A stretch of DNA of 20,730 nucleotides from JBGSMF01 sp041740315 (GCA_041740315.1 JBGSMF010000130.1:1-20730), one strand, 5' to 3'. Positions 8,141 through 14,892 are shown, numbered from the stretch's first letter. The notes: generated by a model not told the origin, from the letters alone. Numbers and translations are program-made.

Positions 8141-8201
8141 CCTCCCGCAGGTTTGAACGTTTGAGAACAAGCATGCCTCGACCGGCATAACCTGCGGGAG
8201 G
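8141..8201. repeat. Palindromic repeat family B, copy 2
   Basis: The arms CCTCCCGCAGGTT (8141-8153) and AACCTGCGGGAGG (8189-8201) are perfect 13-base inverted copies. The shared GGTTTGAACG and CTCGACC blocks link it to 4510-4603. It begins 8 bases after the lipoprotein stop and could act as a transcript end, though no T-tract follows. Confidence 0.8.
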
Positions 8202-8219
8202 ATAGGCTGCAAATCCTAC

Positions 8220-8248
8220 TTGACTAAACCCCCGACATCGGCTACAAT
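8220..8248 (+). promoter_or_regulatory. Predicted sigma-70-type promoter for ffh
   Basis: TTGACT (8220-8225), a 17-base spacer and TACAAT (8243-8248), each matching 5 of 6 consensus positions. Transcription would start near 8255, about 40 bases before the ffh ATG. A small stem, GACC/GGTC (8280-8292), covers the weak AAGG ribosome-binding site. Confidence 0.65.
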
Positions 8249-8296
8249 CGCCACTTGCGTTAGGTGATGGCGCGGGCCTGACCTACAAGGTCGGTT

Positions 8297-9622
8297 ATGT
8301 TTGAGACTCTGACCAGCAAATTACAGGCGGTTTTTGACAAGCTTTCCAAGCGCGGCATCTTGACTGAAGAAGATGTTGATGTCGCGCTGCGTGAAGTGCG
8401 CCTGGCCTTGCTGGAAGCCGATGTCAACTATGCCGTCACCAAAGATTTCCTGGCGCGTGTGCGCGTGCGGGCCATTGGGGCCGAGGTTCGCAAGAGCCTG
8501 ACCCCAGCCCAACAGGTCGTTAAAATCGTTCATGAAGAGCTAATCGCCACCCTGGGTCAAGCGGCATCGCTCAACCTTTCGGGACCTGCCCCACATGTCA
8601 TCATGCTGGTGGGCCTGCAAGGCAGCGGCAAAACGACCATGGCGGCCAAGCTGGCCCTTCGCCTCCGTAAAGCGGGTCAACGCCCTCTCCTCGTCGCTGC
8701 AGACACTTACCGTCCGGCAGCCGTGACCCAACTGGAGGTTCTGGGCAAGCAACTGAACGTGCCTGTGCACAGCGAGGGCACCAGCGTGTCCCCGCCCGAA
8801 ATCTGCCGTAACGCCTTGCAGCACGCGCGCGATGGCGCCTACACCGCCGTCATTCTGGACACCGCCGGGCGCTTGCACATTGACGAGCAGATGATGGCCG
8901 AGGTAGAGGCCATTCGCAAGCAGGTCAATCCGTGTGATGTGCTGTTGGTGGTAGATGCCATGGCCGGCCAAGATGCCGTGCGCGTGGCCGACGAGTTTAA
9001 CAAGCGCGTCGGCGTCACCGGCCTGATCATGACCAAGGTAGATGGCGATGCGCGCGGCGGCGCGGCCATCAGCGTCCGTTCGGTCACCGGCGTGCCAATC
9101 AAGTTCTTGGGCGTTGGTGAAAAGGCCGATGCGCTAGAGCCGTTTGCGCCCGACCGGCTGGCCAATCGCATCTTGGGGATGGGCGACATGCTCACCCTGA
9201 TTGAAAAGGCCGAAGCCACGCTAGATAAAGAGCAGGCCGCCGAGATGACGGGCAAGCTGCTCGAGGGCAAATTTGACCTGGATGATTTTCTCAAGCAATT
9301 GCAGCAGGTCAAAAAGATGGGGCCAATCGGCCAGCTCATGGAAATGATACCGGGCTTTTCCAAGATGAAACTGCCCGATACAGAGCTAGAGTTGGCCGAC
9401 GGCCAGTTGCGCCATATCGAAGCCATCATCAACTCGATGACGCCCAACGAGCGGCGGCATCCCGAAGTTCTGAACGGCAGCCGCAAGCGGCGCGTGGCGC
9501 GCGGCAGCGGCACAAGCGTGCAGGAAATTAATCAGTTGCTTTCTCAATTCCGCCAAATGCAGCGGATGATGAAGCAGATCGGCTCGGGCAAGGGCCGCAA
9601 CTTGCTTTCAATGTTCCGTTAA
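8297..9622 (+). CDS. ffh: Signal recognition particle GTPase Ffh (SRP54)
   Basis: 441 residues, normal length for the family. Ffh binds signal peptides of membrane and secreted proteins as they leave the ribosome and, with 4.5S RNA and FtsY, delivers them to the translocon. The N domain is residues 1-85 (LTEEDVDVALREVRLALLEADVN). The G domain has the P-loop GLQGSGKTT (106-114), DTYRPAA (136-142), DTAGRLH (188-194), TKVDGDARGG (246-255) and the closing GVGEKADALEPF (272-283). The M domain begins near 325 and has the RNA-binding SRKRRVARGSGTS (395-407), followed by the methionine-rich helix QMQRMMKQIG. It has its own predicted promoter at 8220-8248 and stands at the head of the ffh-rpsP-khpA-rimM cluster. 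The weak AAGG site 6 bases before the ATG supports the start. Confidence 0.98.
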   Translation: MFETLTSKLQAVFDKLSKRGILTEEDVDVALREVRLALLEADVNYAVTKDFLARVRVRAIGAEVRKSLTPAQQVVKIVHEELIATLGQAASLNLSGPAPHVIMLVGLQGSGKTTMAAKLALRLRKAGQRPLLVAADTYRPAAVTQLEVLGKQLNVPVHSEGTSVSPPEICRNALQHARDGAYTAVILDTAGRLHIDEQMMAEVEAIRKQVNPCDVLLVVDAMAGQDAVRVADEFNKRVGVTGLIMTKVDGDARGGAAISVRSVTGVPIKFLGVGEKADALEPFAPDRLANRILGMGDMLTLIEKAEATLDKEQAAEMTGKLLEGKFDLDDFLKQLQQVKKMGPIGQLMEMIPGFSKMKLPDTELELADGQLRHIEAIINSMTPNERRHPEVLNGSRKRRVARGSGTSVQEINQLLSQFRQMQRMMKQIGSGKGRNLLSMFR

Positions 9623-9632
9623 CCTGCCCAAT

Positions 9633-9691
9633 GCAGTGGTGGAGCCAAAGGCCCCCTGTGGGTAAAAAATTTTACTTTCCTATACCATAAA
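9633..9691 (-). repeat. Dispersed repeat family C, copy 1 (inverted relative to copy 2)
   Basis: 59 bases. Its reverse complement matches 12461-12521: 18 identical bases at one end (TTTATGGTATAGGAAAGT) and 28 at the other, with a divergent 13-15-base centre. It contains a GGAGCC-AAA-GGCCCC near-hairpin. It starts 11 bases after the ffh stop and fills most of the 109-base gap before rpsP. Confidence 0.85.
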
Positions 9692-9731
9692 AATTCAAGC
9701 TGGAATTTGAAATTCTGAAGGAGTAAGACAA

Positions 9732-10157
9732 GTGGTACGTATTCGATTGCGCCGCGTTGGCGCCAAGCGGCAACCCAGTTATCGCATTGTGGTGACCGAT
9801 CTCGAAGCCCCGCGCGACGGTCACTTTATTGAGAATGTTGGCTTGTACAATCCGCGCACCGAGCCGGACACGCTGGATGTTAACGAAGAGCGTGTTCTGT
9901 ATTGGCTCAAGGTCGGGGCGCAGCCCAGCGATTCGGTGTTGCGCTTGTTGACCCGCTGCGGCACCCTAGAGCGCTTCCGCCGCCTCAAGGCTGGCGAGCC
10001 ATTGGAAGTTTTGCTGGAAGAGGCGCGGCAAGCCGTTGCGGCCAGGCCGCCGGTAGATGCCAGAACGCGCCTGCGCCCGAGCGGGCCATCTAAAAAGGGC
10101 TCGGCCCGAAAATCAGCCCCGGCCGAAGCCGAGGCAAAAGCCGCCAAGACGGAATAG
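9732..10157 (+). CDS. rpsP: Small ribosomal subunit protein bS16, with C-terminal extension
   Basis: 141 residues. The GTG start at 9732 follows AAGGAG (9718-9723) by 8 bases. bS16 is a primary binder of 16S rRNA and helps assemble the 30S body. The core, residues 1-85, has the family pattern: MVRIRLRRVGAKRQPSYRIV, then DGHFIENVGLYNPR, then LDVNEERVLYWLKVGAQPSDSV. Bacterial bS16 is commonly 75-90 residues. Here a tail of about 50 residues adds an LLEEARQAVAARPP helix and a low-complexity Ala/Lys/Glu end (KKGSARKSAPAEAEAKAAKTE), likely disordered and RNA-contacting. Such tails occur in several phyla. It lies downstream of ffh and upstream of khpA, as in many bacteria. Confidence 0.97.
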   Translation: MVRIRLRRVGAKRQPSYRIVVTDLEAPRDGHFIENVGLYNPRTEPDTLDVNEERVLYWLKVGAQPSDSVLRLLTRCGTLERFRRLKAGEPLEVLLEEARQAVAARPPVDARTRLRPSGPSKKGSARKSAPAEAEAKAAKTE

Positions 10158-10241
10158 GTCTGGCAGAACGAGCTGGTCCAGCTTTGGGCCGACTCCCTTG
10201 TAACGCACAACATACTTACTACAAAGGGCTGATATTTCCAT

Positions 10242-10360
10242 TTCAATTCGTACTACTCAGCCGGCACCCTTCGACTACGCGCCGCGCATCCTGAGCGAAG
10301 TGAAACGCAGTCGAAGGAGCGCGGCGCTCCGCTCAGGATGCTGAGTAGTTACTTCAATTC
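10242..10360. mobile_element. MITE-like palindromic element with flanking direct repeats (family D)
   Basis: The outer arms ACTACTCAGC (10252-10261) and GCTGAGTAGT (10340-10349) are perfect inverted copies. Inside lie further pairs: GCATCCTGAGCG/CGCTCAGGATGC (12 bases), GCGCCGCGC/GCGCGGCGC and CCTTCGACT/AGTCGAAGG. The eight-base direct repeat TTCAATTC flanks it on both sides (10242-10249 and 10353-10360), as a target-site duplication would. It fills most of the 228-base gap between rpsP and khpA; the remainder (10158-10241) holds no gene. Confidence 0.75.
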
Positions 10361-10385
10361 TTCAAAAACATAAAGGGAGCTAATC

Positions 10386-10613
10386 ATGAAAGAACTGGTT
10401 GAGTATATTGCCAAGTCGCTGGTAGATGATCCTTCGCAAGTGCAGGTGAGCGAGGTCGCCGGCAGCGGCTCGATCATCATCGAACTGCGCGTTTCGCCGG
10501 AGGATATGGGGCGCGTCATCGGCAAGAATGGGCGGGTGGTCAATGCCATCCGCACGCTGCTGCGCGCCAGCGCGACCCGGCAGGGCAAGCGGGTAACGTT
10601 GGAGATTATATAA
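10386..10613 (+). CDS. khpA: KH-domain RNA-binding protein KhpA
   Basis: 75 residues, full length for the family. AGGGAG upstream supports the ATG at 10386. The single KH domain includes LRVSPEDMGRVIGKNGRVVNAIRTLLRA, which holds the GxxG loop (GKNG) that contacts RNA. KhpA (also called YlqC) binds many transcripts, often as a dimer with KhpB/Jag, and influences small-RNA regulation, cell size and envelope synthesis in Firmicutes. The order rpsP-khpA-rimM is a long-known conserved cluster. The palindromic element D separates it from rpsP, which may uncouple their expression. rimM begins 17 bases after the stop. Confidence 0.96.
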   Translation: MKELVEYIAKSLVDDPSQVQVSEVAGSGSIIIELRVSPEDMGRVIGKNGRVVNAIRTLLRASATRQGKRVTLEII

Positions 10614-10630
10614 AGCCTGCTAGCAAAACC

Positions 10631-11176
10631 ATGCACAAACCTAACAAGCGAGGCCCAGGGCAAAAGCGCGCTCCTGTGCCTCGTTTTTTAATTGTAGCGC
10701 GTGTGCTCAAAGCGTGGGGGCTGCAGGGCGAGCTCAAAGTGCAGGTGCTCATCAGCCCACCCCAACGCCTGTTCCAGTTGCAAACAGTCTACCTGGGAGA
10801 GTCCCTGACGCCGTACCATGTGGAGCGGTGCTGGTGGCATTGCCAAGACGTGCTGCTCAAGTTGCGGGGATGCAATGACCGCACTTGCGCCGAGGCGCTG
10901 CAAGGGCAAACGGTGCTGGTAGACTCGCAAGACCTGCCGCCGCTTGGCCCCAATGAATACTATGCCCACCAGCTTGTTGGCCTGCAGGTCGTCACGATTG
11001 AGGGCCAGGAGCTGGGCCGCTTGACAGAGGTGCTCGAGACGGGCGCCAATGATGTGTACGTGGTGCGCGGCGCTGGCGGCGAAGTGCTGCTGCCGGCGCG
11101 GATTGAGGTGATCCGCCAGGTAGACTTGGAAAAGGGCGTGATGACGGTTTGCCTTTTGCCCGGCTTGTTGCCTTAG
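10631..11176 (+). CDS. rimM: Ribosome maturation factor RimM
   Basis: 181 residues, normal length. RimM binds uS19 and helps the 3' domain of 16S rRNA mature in the 30S head. The N-terminal RimM barrel starts at FLIVARVLKAWGLQGELKVQVL (about residues 19-40). The C-terminal PRC-barrel begins at EYYAHQLVGLQVVT and carries NDVYVV and LLPARIEVIRQVD, all family hallmarks. No clear ribosome-binding site precedes the ATG at 10631, so the basic first 16 residues (HKPNKRGPGQKRAP) may not be translated; a GTG at codon 16 is the alternative. The gene is normally followed by trmD and rplS; here it is followed by a hairpin and dprA. Confidence 0.95.
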   Translation: MHKPNKRGPGQKRAPVPRFLIVARVLKAWGLQGELKVQVLISPPQRLFQLQTVYLGESLTPYHVERCWWHCQDVLLKLRGCNDRTCAEALQGQTVLVDSQDLPPLGPNEYYAHQLVGLQVVTIEGQELGRLTEVLETGANDVYVVRGAGGEVLLPARIEVIRQVDLEKGVMTVCLLPGLLP

Positions 11177-11196
11177 CCTATTGTCCGCGCCCCGTA

Positions 11197-11218
11197 GGCT
11201 TGCATCCCCATGCAAGCC
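11197..11218 (+). terminator. Hairpin after rimM, probable transcript end
   Basis: GGCTTGCAT, loop CCCC, ATGCAAGCC: a perfect 9-base stem 20 bases after the rimM stop. There is no T-tract, so termination would be weak or factor-dependent. It shares the core GCATCCCCATGC with the hairpin at 141-164 read on the other strand, so it could instead be a dispersed hairpin. Confidence 0.5.
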
Positions 11219-11272
11219 GATAGTCAAGGACGTTTGCAAGGATGCGCGAAATCCTGGCTTTGGTTTTTGGGC

Positions 11273-11301
11273 TTGACCTTTTGGTGGCTTCAAAGTATAG
11301 T
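11273..11301 (+). promoter_or_regulatory. Predicted sigma-70-type promoter for dprA
   Basis: TTGACC (11273-11278), a 17-base spacer and TATAGT (11296-11301). Transcription would start near 11308, leaving a leader of only about 13 bases before the ATG at 11321. The AAAGG at 11307-11311 would be at the very end of the transcript. Confidence 0.65.
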
Positions 11302-11320
11302 GCCATAAAGGCTGCACACT

Positions 11321-12433
11321 ATGACGAACGTGAAATACTGGGTAGGTTTTAACCGTGTCTCTGGCATTGGGCCAGCCAAGGTGCGCGCCCTGCTCGATCA
11401 CTTTGGCGATTTGCAAACGGCCTGGCACGCCGCTGTGCCTGAATTGCGCGAAGCCGGCATGGACAAGCGCGCTATTGAAAACCTGCTTGGCCTGCGCGCT
11501 GCCTATGACCCTCAGACCGATGTGCTCAAAGCCGAGCGCGCCGGCGCGCAAATCCTCACGTGGGACGATCCCGCTTACCCCCTTCGCTTGCGCGAAATTT
11601 CCGCTCCTCCCCCGGTGTTGTACGTTAAAGGCACGCTGGTTGAAAGCGACCAGTGGGCGCTGGCCATTGTGGGCACGCGCCGCGCCACGGCCTATGGCAA
11701 AGAAGCCGCTCGCGCCTTTGCCGCCGAGCTGGCCGCCAGCGGCGTGACGATTGTCAGCGGCTTGGCGCGCGGCATTGATGCGGTGGCGCACCAGGCCGCT
11801 GTGGATGCCGGCGGGCGCACGATTGCGGTATTGGGCAACGGCATAGACCTGGTTTATCCGCCAGAGCATCGCAAGCTGGCCCAGCAGATTGTGGAGCATG
11901 GGGCGCTGGTCTCTGATTATGCGCCGGGCACGCCGCCCGAGGCGGGCAACTTTCCGCCGCGCAATCGCATCATCAGCGGGCTGAGCCTGGGCGTCCTGGT
12001 GGTAGAGGCCGGAGAAACTTCGGGCGCGCTGATCACGGCCGATTTCGCCGCCGAGCAGGGCCGCGATGTGTTTGCCGTGCCCGGCAATGTCTTTGCGCGC
12101 AGCTCGGCCGGCACAAACAAGCTGCTGCGCGATGGAGCCGGCATGGCGCTCTGCCCGCGCGATATTATGGAAGAACTGAACATGACGATGGTGGCGCAGC
12201 ACCTCGAGGCGCGCGCGGCGGTTCCACCTCAAGATGACGCCGAAAAAGCTCTGCTGATGCTGATCTCTTCCGAGCCGGCGCACATTGACCAGATTGGCCG
12301 GCAAAGCGGCTTGCCCATTGAGCAGGTATCTAGCACGCTGGCGTTGATGGAACTCAAGGGAATGGTGCGCCAGGTGGGCGGGATGAATTACGTGCTTGCG
12401 CGCGAAGGCCGCATCGAGTACAAGATTGATTGA
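11321..12433 (+). CDS. dprA: DNA-processing protein DprA
   Basis: 370 residues. DprA binds incoming single-stranded DNA and loads RecA during natural transformation. An N-terminal helix-hairpin-helix/SAM-like part (GFNRVSGIGPAKVRALLDHFG, 9-29) is followed by the Rossmann core: YPLRLREISAPPPVLYVKG (86-104), IVGTRRATAYG (116-126), SGLARGIDAVAHQAA (146-160), YPPEHR (179-184), NFPPRNRIISGLS (210-222), SGALITADFAAEQGRDVFAVPG (234-255). The C-terminal winged-helix domain is present (about 307-362). Its stop overlaps a possible TTG for the following lipoprotein gene, though a start 18 bases further on is preferred. It has its own promoter. Presence of dprA is compatible with competence but does not prove it. 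Confidence 0.97.
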   Translation: MTNVKYWVGFNRVSGIGPAKVRALLDHFGDLQTAWHAAVPELREAGMDKRAIENLLGLRAAYDPQTDVLKAERAGAQILTWDDPAYPLRLREISAPPPVLYVKGTLVESDQWALAIVGTRRATAYGKEAARAFAAELAASGVTIVSGLARGIDAVAHQAAVDAGGRTIAVLGNGIDLVYPPEHRKLAQQIVEHGALVSDYAPGTPPEAGNFPPRNRIISGLSLGVLVVEAGETSGALITADFAAEQGRDVFAVPGNVFARSSAGTNKLLRDGAGMALCPRDIMEELNMTMVAQHLEARAAVPPQDDAEKALLMLISSEPAHIDQIGRQSGLPIEQVSSTLALMELKGMVRQVGGMNYVLAREGRIEYKID

Positions 12434-12450
12434 GCGCTTTTGGGGGCAAG

Positions 12451-13851
12451 ATGCGCATGCTTTATGGTATAGGAAAGTATAAAACTTTCTATTCACAGGG
12501 GGCCTTTGGCTCCACCACTGCGAGAGCTTTGCTTTCTTGTAAACCAGTGTTGTTGCTCGCAGTCGTGTTGTCGTTGGGGTGTGGTTCCCTTGCCAGTCTA
12601 AGCACGCCCACTGTTGCGCCCAGCGCGATACCTCCAACCCCTACAGCGGTTATGGTATCGCCGGCTAGGCCGCCAGTGACCGCCACCAAATTGCACCCGT
12701 CTCAGACTGTGGCCCCCACCCGCACCAAGCGTCCCACCTCCACCCGTCCCCCGGCAACTCTAACTCCCACTGCATTTCCATCGCCCTTTACTCAAGTAAC
12801 GGATTTGCCCGTGGCAGAGATCAACAACATGTGGGCATCGCCGCAAGGCGAGCTGTGGCTGGCCGGGACGAACGGCGTCTTTGCCTATGCAGCAGGGCAA
12901 TGGCGGCAATTGTCCAGTTTGCAAGCCGCGTATCTCTTGGGGAGCGATGCCGGCGGGCGCGTCTGGGTATTGGCCGAGGAAACAGAAACGATTGCGGCCT
13001 ACGATGGCGCCGGCTGGCGCGTCTATGGCTCGGCTGAGGGATGGAGCGCGCTGCCGGATGGCGATTACCTGTCTCCGGGTTTAGGTGATGGGCTGGCAAC
13101 TGACCCCGATGGAGGGATCTGGCTGGCCACCGGAAGCGACGAGCTGCGCCACCTTGACCCGGCCACGGAGAAATGGGAATTTTTGACCGCCGAGCAAATT
13201 GGCTTTGCGCCCGCCGACCCAAATTACCAGGGGCATTTTCTCAGCGACGTGGAGCTTTCTCAATCCGGCAGTGTGTGGGTGGGCAATTGCATCGGCGAGG
13301 GCGAGGGCCTGAGGGGAGAGGGCGTCCGCTGGTACAAGCGCGGCCAGTGGACTGATGCTTCTGACACGGCCAACCAGTGCGTGCTCGATATTGAAAAAGA
13401 TGCCATCGGACGAATGTGGGTAGGTGGATTTAACGAGCTGCTCCAGTACGACCCGCGCACAGGCGAGTGGGCACGCTTTCCTTTGCCTGCCTGGGACCGC
13501 AGCCAGCTTGTCACTTTGTTAGACATTGACCCCGCTGGCAATCCCTGGGTCAAAATCTTGCGCCAGGGCGGGGCCAGTTGGTATGGCGCTGAGGCGCGTT
13601 ATCACCTGAAAGATGATGAATGGGTGCTAGATTTGGATGATGCCTGGGATCCCGATAGCCTGGCCTTTAGCGCCGATGGCCGTGCCTGGTTGTGCGCCGG
13701 CGGAACGGTTTACGAGTTTGGAGATGGTCAGGCGGAGCAAATTGCGCAGTTGGCTGTGGGAGAGTATTGCCAGGTTGTGGTAGATGGTAGCGGGCGAGTG
13801 TGGGTGGGAGGCAGGGGTGGCCTGTGGTGGCTGGATGCCACACAAGACTAG
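12451..13851 (+). CDS. Predicted lipoprotein with beta-propeller of two-component-regulator type
   Basis: 466 residues from the ATG at 12451 (GGGGG 4 bases upstream); TTG at 12430 or 12529 are alternatives. The signal segment PVLLLAVVLSLGC ends in a cysteine that could be lipidated. A Thr/Pro-rich stretch of about 60 residues follows (PTVAPSAIPPTPT, PTRTKRPTSTRPP), a common surface spacer. The remainder has repeated blades with D..G.VWV or G.LWLAG motifs (GELWLAG, GGRVWVLAEE, GGIWLAT, GSVWVGN, GRMWVGG, GRAWLCAGG, GRVWVGGRGGLWWL), as in the sensor propellers of hybrid histidine kinases, but here without a kinase. The first 25 or so codons are encoded by repeat C copy 2, so the N-terminus may be a recent addition. 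Partner and function are unknown; an extracellular binding role is inferred. Confidence 0.8.
   Translation: MRMLYGIGKYKTFYSQGAFGSTTARALLSCKPVLLLAVVLSLGCGSLASLSTPTVAPSAIPPTPTAVMVSPARPPVTATKLHPSQTVAPTRTKRPTSTRPPATLTPTAFPSPFTQVTDLPVAEINNMWASPQGELWLAGTNGVFAYAAGQWRQLSSLQAAYLLGSDAGGRVWVLAEETETIAAYDGAGWRVYGSAEGWSALPDGDYLSPGLGDGLATDPDGGIWLATGSDELRHLDPATEKWEFLTAEQIGFAPADPNYQGHFLSDVELSQSGSVWVGNCIGEGEGLRGEGVRWYKRGQWTDASDTANQCVLDIEKDAIGRMWVGGFNELLQYDPRTGEWARFPLPAWDRSQLVTLLDIDPAGNPWVKILRQGGASWYGAEARYHLKDDEWVLDLDDAWDPDSLAFSADGRAWLCAGGTVYEFGDGQAEQIAQLAVGEYCQVVVDGSGRVWVGGRGGLWWLDATQD
12461..12521 (+). repeat. Dispersed repeat family C, copy 2 (overlaps lipoprotein 5' end)
   Basis: 61 bases, the inverted counterpart of 9633-9691, starting TTTATGGTATAGGAAAGT and ending CTCCACCACTGC. 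It lies within the 5' part of the lipoprotein reading frame. With copy 1 it brackets rpsP-khpA-rimM-dprA in inverted orientation. Confidence 0.85.
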
Positions 13852-13883
13852 GTTTGCTGCACGCTGCTTTTTCGGCAAAGAAA

Positions 13884-13988
13884 TTTCACCACAACCCCCT
13901 GCCTACGGCGGGGGCAGGCGACACGAGGGCACAAGGAATGATACAAACAATTCTGGATTCTTTGTGGCTTGATGTCATGGTGGTAAAA
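13884..13988. repeat. Degenerate inverted repeat with a GC-rich hairpin insert (family E)
   Basis: The left arm (TTTCACCAC, then GACACGAGGGCACAAGGAAT) and the right arm (GGATTCTTTGTGGC, then GATGTCATGGTGGTAAAA) are diverged inverted copies. A GC-rich segment with CCTGCC/GGCAGG arms (about 13895-13920) interrupts the left arm. The CACCAC-GGCACAAAG wording is like a common intergenic repeat of environmental bacteria. It fills the 185-base gap before the CorA-like gene; no promoter was recognised. Confidence 0.55.
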
Positions 13989-14036
13989 ACGCTCCTCTGT
14001 TTGGTTCTGGCTTGACCGGGTTAGGAGAGACGCAAA

Positions 14037-14771
14037 ATGAAGTTACCTTTGTTCTGGCAGCAGCTTCCAAGCGAAATCAAGGTCAGGTTTGGTCAAAAAC
14101 GCGCCGGCAGGCAACGGGCCATGGTGGCAGAAGGGCACTTGCTGCTCGTTCTCCACAAAACACCCCAACCCGATAGCCAGGAACGAGAAGGCGTATTTTT
14201 CTGGCGCAAACCAGATGGCAGTTGGGACAGCAGCCAGGGAGGTGGATTAGCGCGGCTGAGAGACCATATCGAAGAGTACGAGTCGGCGCAAGAAAAGCTC
14301 AGCCGAGAATACGATCAGGCTCAAGACGCCGAGGATTATTTCAAACTATTGGAAAAAATAACACCCCTACAACATTCAACCGGAAACTTGTATACCACCT
14401 TGCAAGCGGCGCGTGAGGCCATTGCCCAAGACCGCGATTTGATTGACCTGCGCGATTGGGCCTATGACCTGGATCGAACATTGGACCTGCTTTATATGAG
14501 CACTCGCCATGCCCTGGATTACCAAATTGCCAGGCAGTCTGAAAAGGAAACCCGGCTGAGCATGCAGTCTGTCAAGATCGCCAACCGGCTCAACGTGTTG
14601 GCGGCCATCTTTTTCCCACTGACGGCGATCTCTGGCATATTTGGCATGAACCTGCGCACCGGGCTTGAGGGGATCTCGACATGGCTTTTTTGGCTGGTGC
14701 TGTTGCTTGGAATTCTGCTGGGCTTTGGGCTGAGCTGGTGGGTGCTCAGCGCGGCGCGTGGCCAAAAATAG
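14037..14771 (+). CDS. CorA-like divalent metal transporter, short form
   Basis: 244 residues; AGGAGA (14024-14029) supports the ATG. The C-terminus is diagnostic of CorA: a long helix ending IANRLNVLAAIFFPLTAISGIFGMNL (about 181-206) with the pore motif GMN (203-205), then a second membrane helix (STWLFWLVLLLGILLGFGLSWWVL) and a short basic end. CorA family members move Mg2+ (or Co2+, Ni2+, Zn2+) as pentamers. Typical CorA is 310-370 residues, so the N-terminal cytoplasmic domain is reduced to about 70 residues before the coiled-coil helices (RLRDHIEEYESAQEKLSREYDQAQ). No stop codon or frameshift is seen, so this looks like a natural short form. Ion specificity cannot be stated. Confidence 0.85.
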   Translation: MKLPLFWQQLPSEIKVRFGQKRAGRQRAMVAEGHLLLVLHKTPQPDSQEREGVFFWRKPDGSWDSSQGGGLARLRDHIEEYESAQEKLSREYDQAQDAEDYFKLLEKITPLQHSTGNLYTTLQAAREAIAQDRDLIDLRDWAYDLDRTLDLLYMSTRHALDYQIARQSEKETRLSMQSVKIANRLNVLAAIFFPLTAISGIFGMNLRTGLEGISTWLFWLVLLLGILLGFGLSWWVLSAARGQK

Positions 14772-14781
14772 GGTTAACATT

Positions 14782-14892
14782 ATTAGAGTTTATCGGAAAT
14801 TAGCCACGAACACATGCGCACGAATGTTCCCGAATATATTGGGGAATTGGCGTCAATTCGTGGCAAAAAGATTATTCCCGATAATGCCTATT
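14782..14892. repeat. TIR-bounded element, copy 2 (different core)
   Basis: The left end ATTAGAGTTTATCGGAA (14782-14798) and the right end TTCCCGATAATGCCTATT (14875-14892) are imperfect inverted copies and match the ends of copies 1 and 3. The core is unrelated to theirs and has its own inverted pair, GCCACGAA (14803-14810) and TTCGTGGC (14857-14864). The right end touches the ribosome-binding site of the guanylyltransferase gene. The gap 14772-14902 holds nothing else. Confidence 0.75.

Noticed and set aside
8839..9513. A 224-codon minus-strand frame inside ffh
   Set aside because: Antisense of the conserved Ffh G and M domains; Ser/Pro/Arg-rich with no motif.
10688..12637. A 649-codon open frame on the minus strand, antisense to rimM and dprA
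   Set aside because: It overlaps two clear conserved genes; its protein is rich in His, Arg, Gln and Ala with no recognisable domain, as expected for the antisense of GC-rich coding DNA.
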